This document shows, piece after piece, positions 13,353 to 16,249 of a DNA stretch of 16,249 nucleotides. The first letter of the stretch is position 1, and each line of letters begins with the position of its first letter. This DNA is from an uncultured Emergencia sp. GTDB taxonomy: Bacteria > Bacillota > Clostridia > Peptostreptococcales > Anaerovoracaceae. The notes under the pieces were generated by a model. That model was not told the origin of the DNA. It saw nothing but the letters and a program-made list of their open reading frames with translations, and searched no databases. The DNA lies in assembly GCA_937997955.1 (NCBI GenBank), contig CALLDR010000095.1, positions 1-16,249 on the forward strand, written 5' to 3'. Position numbers and translations under genes: made by a program.

Positions 13353-14725
13353 TGAGGCTGCTTGATTATTTGGTATTGGCGATGACTGTGGCCGGTATTC
13401 TGATCGTGGGATACCGTTCCTCGGCAAAGGGAGGGGATACGGAAGGCTTTCTCACGGCCAACCACAGTCTGAACCGGATTCAGGCCGGCTTCTCTCTGGC
13501 GGCTACGGATATCGGCGGCAGCGCGATCATCGCTACGGTTGGATATTGTTATACAGTTGGACTGGCGGGCATATGGTGGGATATGGCCGCCGTGCCTGCA
13601 TTTTTGCTGGTGGGACTGTTTCTGGCAAAGCGGTTTAACCAGCTTGGCGGGAACACGGTGCCCGGATTCCTGGGCAGGAGATACAGTACCGGCACCGGGC
13701 GCTTCGCCGCGCTGATGCACCTTTGTTCTTATATGGCCGCTCTGTCAGCCCAGTTCACCATCTCCTGCGTCATGCTCCAGTCCCTCACGGGAGTGGACAC
13801 GCGGCTGTCGCTGATCATCAGCATGGTGCTGGTAGTAGCTTTGACCAGCGGAGGACTGAAAACGGTGGTCAACACGGACGCGTTTCTCTTCGGCATCATC
13901 ATACTGTCTCTGGTCTGCTGTGTGGCTTTCATTATCCGCGGCACAGGGGGCATGGAGGAGATCACGGCGCAGCTGCCGGAGGGATTTCTCAGTCTGGGAG
14001 CCATCGGGGTCAAACAGCCGCTGTCCTGGGCCTTCCTCTGCTTCCTGTCCTATTCCACCAGCCAGGGCTACATTCAGAGGATGTCCGCGGCAAAGGACGA
14101 AAAGACAGCGCAGTTCAGCGCGTTTTTCACGGCGGGCTTCTATCTGTTCATTTCCCTGATGCTGGGACTGGTCGGCATCGCCGCGTATAAGGTGATGCCC
14201 GGCATTGAGGATACCAATACGGTGTATCCGCTGGTGCTGATGAAGTATATGCCGCAGGGTCTTTTGGGGCTCAGCGTGGCGGGGATCTTTGCCGCGACCA
14301 TCTCTACCGCCACGTCGCTGCTCCACGCCATGACCACCATCTTTGTCAAGGACATTCTGCCGGAAGGAAAGGGATCCTATGTCTGGACAAAGGGCAGCGT
14401 GGTGGTCTTCGCGCTGGCCAGCCTGGTGAGCTCTCTGTTCAGCAGCAACATCATCAACGTGCTGTATGTGTCGGGGCTGTTTTACAGCACCTCGGTGTTC
14501 CTTCCTATGGCGCTGGGCATGAAGTGGGAGTGGTTTACGGCCAGGGCGGCCTTTCTTTCCATGGCGGGTACGGTCTGTCTGTCCCTGCTGTGGGAAAAGT
14601 ATGCTCTGCAGCTGCCGGACTTTCTGAGAATGATCCCGTCCAACGCAGCAGGCATCATTATCAGCGGCGTGCTGATGACGGCGGTTACCTGTGTGGACCG
14701 CGGCGTTTTTGGCGCGCGGAAATAA
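13352..14725 (+). CDS. Sodium:solute symporter (SSS) family transporter
   Basis: A 457-residue polytopic membrane protein of the SSS/SLC5 family with about 12-13 hydrophobic segments. Family marks are FSLAATDIGGSAIIATVGY (first transmembrane region with the GGS break), the region SQGYIQRMSAAKDEKTAQ after a hydrophobic helix, and SVAGIFAATISTATSLLHAM, which carries the Ser/Thr residues expected at the second sodium site. It imports a solute, probably the substrate of the amidohydrolase or a related amino-acid-like compound, driven by sodium. ATG 13352 overlaps the amidohydrolase stop codon (TGATG), so translation is coupled. AGGAG at 13338-13342 serves both this ATG and a GTG one codon earlier at 13349, so the start is uncertain by one residue. 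Length is on the short side for the family but complete. Confidence 0.92.
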   Translation: MRLLDYLVLAMTVAGILIVGYRSSAKGGDTEGFLTANHSLNRIQAGFSLAATDIGGSAIIATVGYCYTVGLAGIWWDMAAVPAFLLVGLFLAKRFNQLGGNTVPGFLGRRYSTGTGRFAALMHLCSYMAALSAQFTISCVMLQSLTGVDTRLSLIISMVLVVALTSGGLKTVVNTDAFLFGIIILSLVCCVAFIIRGTGGMEEITAQLPEGFLSLGAIGVKQPLSWAFLCFLSYSTSQGYIQRMSAAKDEKTAQFSAFFTAGFYLFISLMLGLVGIAAYKVMPGIEDTNTVYPLVLMKYMPQGLLGLSVAGIFAATISTATSLLHAMTTIFVKDILPEGKGSYVWTKGSVVVFALASLVSSLFSSNIINVLYVSGLFYSTSVFLPMALGMKWEWFTARAAFLSMAGTVCLSLLWEKYALQLPDFLRMIPSNAAGIIISGVLMTAVTCVDRGVFGARK

Positions 14726-14733
14726 AAGGTCCC

Positions 14734-14751
14734 GCCGCCCCCTTTCGCGGC
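14734..14751. terminator. Weak possible terminator between convergent symporter and EamA genes
   Basis: GCCGC (14734-14738) pairs with GCGGC (14747-14751). A-rich sequence follows on plus, and on minus a TTTTATTT stretch lies five or more bases beyond the stem. The stem is short, so this is tentative. It is the best candidate in the 67-base convergent gap. Confidence 0.3.
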
Positions 14752-14792
14752 CGGCAAAAAGCTTTTGATATGGGAGGACTGGCCCTTTGTGG

Positions 14793-15674
14793 TCAGGACT
14801 CTGACTGGGCGGAGGTTTCCGAGATGATGATGCTGGCTACGATGAGTATGCCGCCGAGGACGCCGAACACGCCCAGCACATCGCCAAGAAGAAGCACGGA
14901 GGATATCGCTCCGACGACCGGCTCCAGGGTCAGAATCAGGCCTACCCGGTTGGCGGGAACATGTTGTTGGCTTGCCATCTGCAGTACAAAGCAAAGGGCG
15001 GAACAGACGACGCCGATGAAGATCAGGGAACCGATTTCCAGAGGCGTGATGCTGCCGGGATATTTTTCACCGGTGATGATGGACATCAGGCTGGAGAGGA
15101 TCGTAATGGTGAAAAGCTCCACGATGGCCAGGGCGAAGATATCGTGATCCCTGCTGAGCCGCTCCACGGAAATGACCTGGGAAGCCCCGAAGATGGACGC
15201 CAGAAGGCAGAGCATGTCCCCGAAATTAAAGCCAAGATCTGTATTTCCACCCATGGAAATGGAGTAGACCCCGATCAGGCACAAGATGACGCAGAGCATC
15301 GCCTTAGGGGTCATCTTTGTTTTGAAAAAGATGAAATTCAGCATCGGTACGCAAATCGCGCCCAGACAGCTGAAAAAGGCAGTCCGAGATGTGGTGGTAA
15401 AGCGGATGCCGAAGCCTGCGCAGGCGTAGCAGAGGAACATGAACAGGCCTATGATGATACCGGCCTTGAGCAGATCCCTGTTTATGCGTTTCAGATGCTT
15501 CCAGAAGATGATCGACAGCAGGGCTCCCGCCATGAAGAAGCGGATGGCCATGATCATAAAGGCGGGAATCCTCTCGCACCAGTCCAGCGCGACAAAGCCG
15601 AAGCCCCAGGAAAACCCGATGATGACCAGGCCTAAAACCGAATAAAAATGAAGATGATCCTTTTTGTGTTCCAT
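14793..15674 (-). CDS. EamA/DMT-family transporter
   Basis: A 293-residue inner-membrane protein of the drug/metabolite transporter superfamily, with ten hydrophobic segments in two EamA halves. The first half includes VLGLVIIGFSWGFGFVAL (with the typical W-G), RFFMAGALLSIIFW and RFTTTSRTAFFSCLGAICVP. The second includes GDMLCLLASIFGASQVI and ANRVGLILTLEPVVGAISSV, the hallmark 'a.ll..lePv.a' segment. Substrates in this family are usually amino acids or other metabolites, often exported, and cannot be predicted here. The start is ATG 15674 (MEHKKDHLHF), preceded by GGAAAGACGGGAAATTCT. An upstream in-frame ATG at 15809 would add 45 non-membrane residues across the promoter and is rejected. It is a single gene, convergent with the symporter. 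Confidence 0.92.
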   Translation of the reverse strand: MEHKKDHLHFYSVLGLVIIGFSWGFGFVALDWCERIPAFMIMAIRFFMAGALLSIIFWKHLKRINRDLLKAGIIIGLFMFLCYACAGFGIRFTTTSRTAFFSCLGAICVPMLNFIFFKTKMTPKAMLCVILCLIGVYSISMGGNTDLGFNFGDMLCLLASIFGASQVISVERLSRDHDIFALAIVELFTITILSSLMSIITGEKYPGSITPLEIGSLIFIGVVCSALCFVLQMASQQHVPANRVGLILTLEPVVGAISSVLLLGDVLGVFGVLGGILIVASIIISETSAQSES

Positions 15675-15691
15675 AGAATTTCCCGTCTTTC

Positions 15692-15707
15692 CTAGTGTAT
15701 ATACTAG
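15692..15707. promoter_or_regulatory. Palindrome just upstream of the EamA gene, possible operator
   Basis: CTAGT (15692-15696) and ACTAG (15703-15707) form an inverted repeat around GTATAT. It lies between the predicted -10 and the start codon, a position typical of repressor binding. Confidence 0.4.
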
Positions 15708-15708
15708 T

Positions 15709-15737
15709 ATTCTCGCATTATTTCGGCAAGGTGTCAA
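15709..15737 (-). promoter_or_regulatory. Promoter of the EamA gene
   Basis: On the minus strand: a perfect TTGACA (15737-15732), a 17-base spacer and GAGAAT (15714-15709), a weak -10 (four of six consensus bases). This suggests the promoter may depend on regulation. Confidence 0.45.
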
Positions 15738-15849
15738 GGGGATTGACATAGGGCCTGCGCACGAAAAACATAGACAAGAATCTGAACGAAGTCTGAACAC
15801 GTGGGACATAGAGCAGTCGAATCAGCAACCTTTTTTGATTTTTGGGGCA

Positions 15850-16018
15850 AATGTTGCGCGTTACCTTCCAATCCGGCCTTCAAAACACTAAAACCGGCTG
15901 ATTTTTGTCAAAAATCAGAGAAACGTTGCCGGATTTATGTATTATTATGTAATTGAACCCATTTTTTGAAATCCGAAAATCGATTTTATCTGGAAAACGA
16001 TGAAGAATGCGCAACATT
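15850..16018. repeat. 10-bp inverted repeat that crosses the 21-bp inverted repeat
   Basis: AATGTTGCGC (15850-15859) and GCGCAACATT (16009-16018) are perfect complements. The order of arms relative to the 21-base pair is A-B-A'-B', so in RNA the two pairings would make a pseudoknot-like topology. Confidence 0.6.
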
Positions 16019-16046
16019 AATTGATTTTTTGACAAAAATCAGCCGG
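15894..16046. repeat. 21-bp perfect inverted repeats bounding a ~153-bp segment
   Basis: The 21 bases at 15894-15914 (beginning CCGGCTGATTTTTG) are exactly complementary to 16026-16046 (ending CAAAAATCAGCCGG). Each arm also lies in a local palindrome: CTGATTTTTG/CAAAAATCAG around one base at 15898-15918, and GATTTTT/AAAAATC around TGAC at 16023-16040. The length and terminal inverted repeats recall a miniature transposable element. I see no clear target-site duplication. Confidence 0.7.
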
Positions 16047-16249
16047 ACTGGAGATTGACACTAGGTTCTTCGCATGAAAGTAATGTTCTAACTCATATAA
16101 TTTAATTTCTATATAATGCTTTCCATTTATAGAAAGTTGTGGAAAAATGCAGTCACATTTCGTCTCTGCACGCCGCACGAAGCTTAGAAATCAGGCACAA
16201 GTGTCGTGCCGTATGGTACACAAAGAGTGACAAAAAGTGGCGCAAGTCG

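Larger units (their letters stand above)
15741..16078. repeat. Imperfect direct repeats flanking the right-end noncoding region
   Basis: GATTGACATAGGGCCTGCGC (15741-15760) continuing ACGAAA resembles GATTGACACTAGGTTCTTCG (16053-16072) continuing CATGAAA. GATTGACA, TAGG, CGCA and GAAA are shared with one gap. The two lie in the same orientation about 310 bases apart and bracket the inverted repeats described separately. Both contain a perfect -35-like TTGACA without an evident -10. Confidence 0.4.
15810..16249. other. Right-end noncoding region, AT-rich with several inverted repeats
   Basis: I find no gene with a credible start, ribosome binding site or family match. It contains the inverted repeats at 15850-16018 and 15894-16046, the pair AATCCGGC (15870-15877)/GCCGGATT (15928-15935), and TATAAT sequences at 16096-16101 and 16112-16117 without good -35 partners. 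It also has TTTCCA (16120-16125)/TGGAAA (16140-16145), and a small hairpin GGCAC (16194-16198)/GTGCC (16206-16210) near the edge. A promoter or RNA for a feature beyond the window is possible. Confidence 0.5.

Noticed and set aside
15664..15891. 75-codon plus-strand frame at the right end
   Set aside because: It overlaps the EamA promoter and start region antisense, has no ribosome binding site and no recognisable sequence.
16135..16146. Possible DnaA box (TTGTGGAAAAA)
   Set aside because: One mismatch from the consensus, isolated, with no cluster of boxes or dnaA nearby, so not evidence for an origin.

Overview
The window looks like chromosomal DNA from an anaerobic Bacillota, most likely a GC-rich member of the Clostridia. 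The evidence is strong AGGAGG-type ribosome binding sites, sigma-A promoters, intrinsic terminators, and the gene order glutamine synthetase - ANTAR regulator - glutamate synthase large and small subunits. A finer taxonomic placement cannot be made from the sequence alone.

Layout. Positions 1-227 carry the C-terminal end of an Rpn-like nuclease/transposase-family protein. Positions 236-8323 form a nitrogen-assimilation operon. A consensus promoter drives a leader in which a hexaloop hairpin overlaps the 5' arm of an intrinsic terminator. Four closely spaced genes follow: a short glutamine synthetase, an ANTAR RNA-binding regulator with a degenerate receiver domain, gltB and gltD. Positions 8324-8522 are noncoding with several inverted repeats and end in a bidirectional terminator. 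A divergent pair follows: an AIM24/TIGR00266 protein (minus) and glutaminyl-tRNA synthetase (plus). After another shared terminator comes a second divergent unit: an XRE-family regulator (minus) facing an amidohydrolase - sodium:solute symporter operon (plus), with tandem repeats between the two promoters. An EamA-type transporter (minus) follows. The last ~570 bases hold no convincing gene but contain long inverted repeats.

How the genes work together. Glutamine synthetase and the two glutamate synthase subunits make up the GS-GOGAT ammonium assimilation cycle. The ANTAR protein encoded between them is the obvious candidate to bind the leader hairpin and prevent termination, which would make the operon self-regulating at the RNA level. 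GlnRS uses glutamine directly for tRNA charging. The XRE/amidohydrolase/symporter group reads as an uptake-and-hydrolysis module for a small amide- or peptide-like compound of unknown identity.

The most interesting points are the glnA leader with its in-operon ANTAR gene, the ANTAR receiver lacking its phosphorylation residues, the shortened glutamine synthetase, the repeats between the XRE and amidohydrolase promoters, and the crossing inverted repeats at the right end. I see no CRISPR array, tRNA, rRNA or intact transposase.
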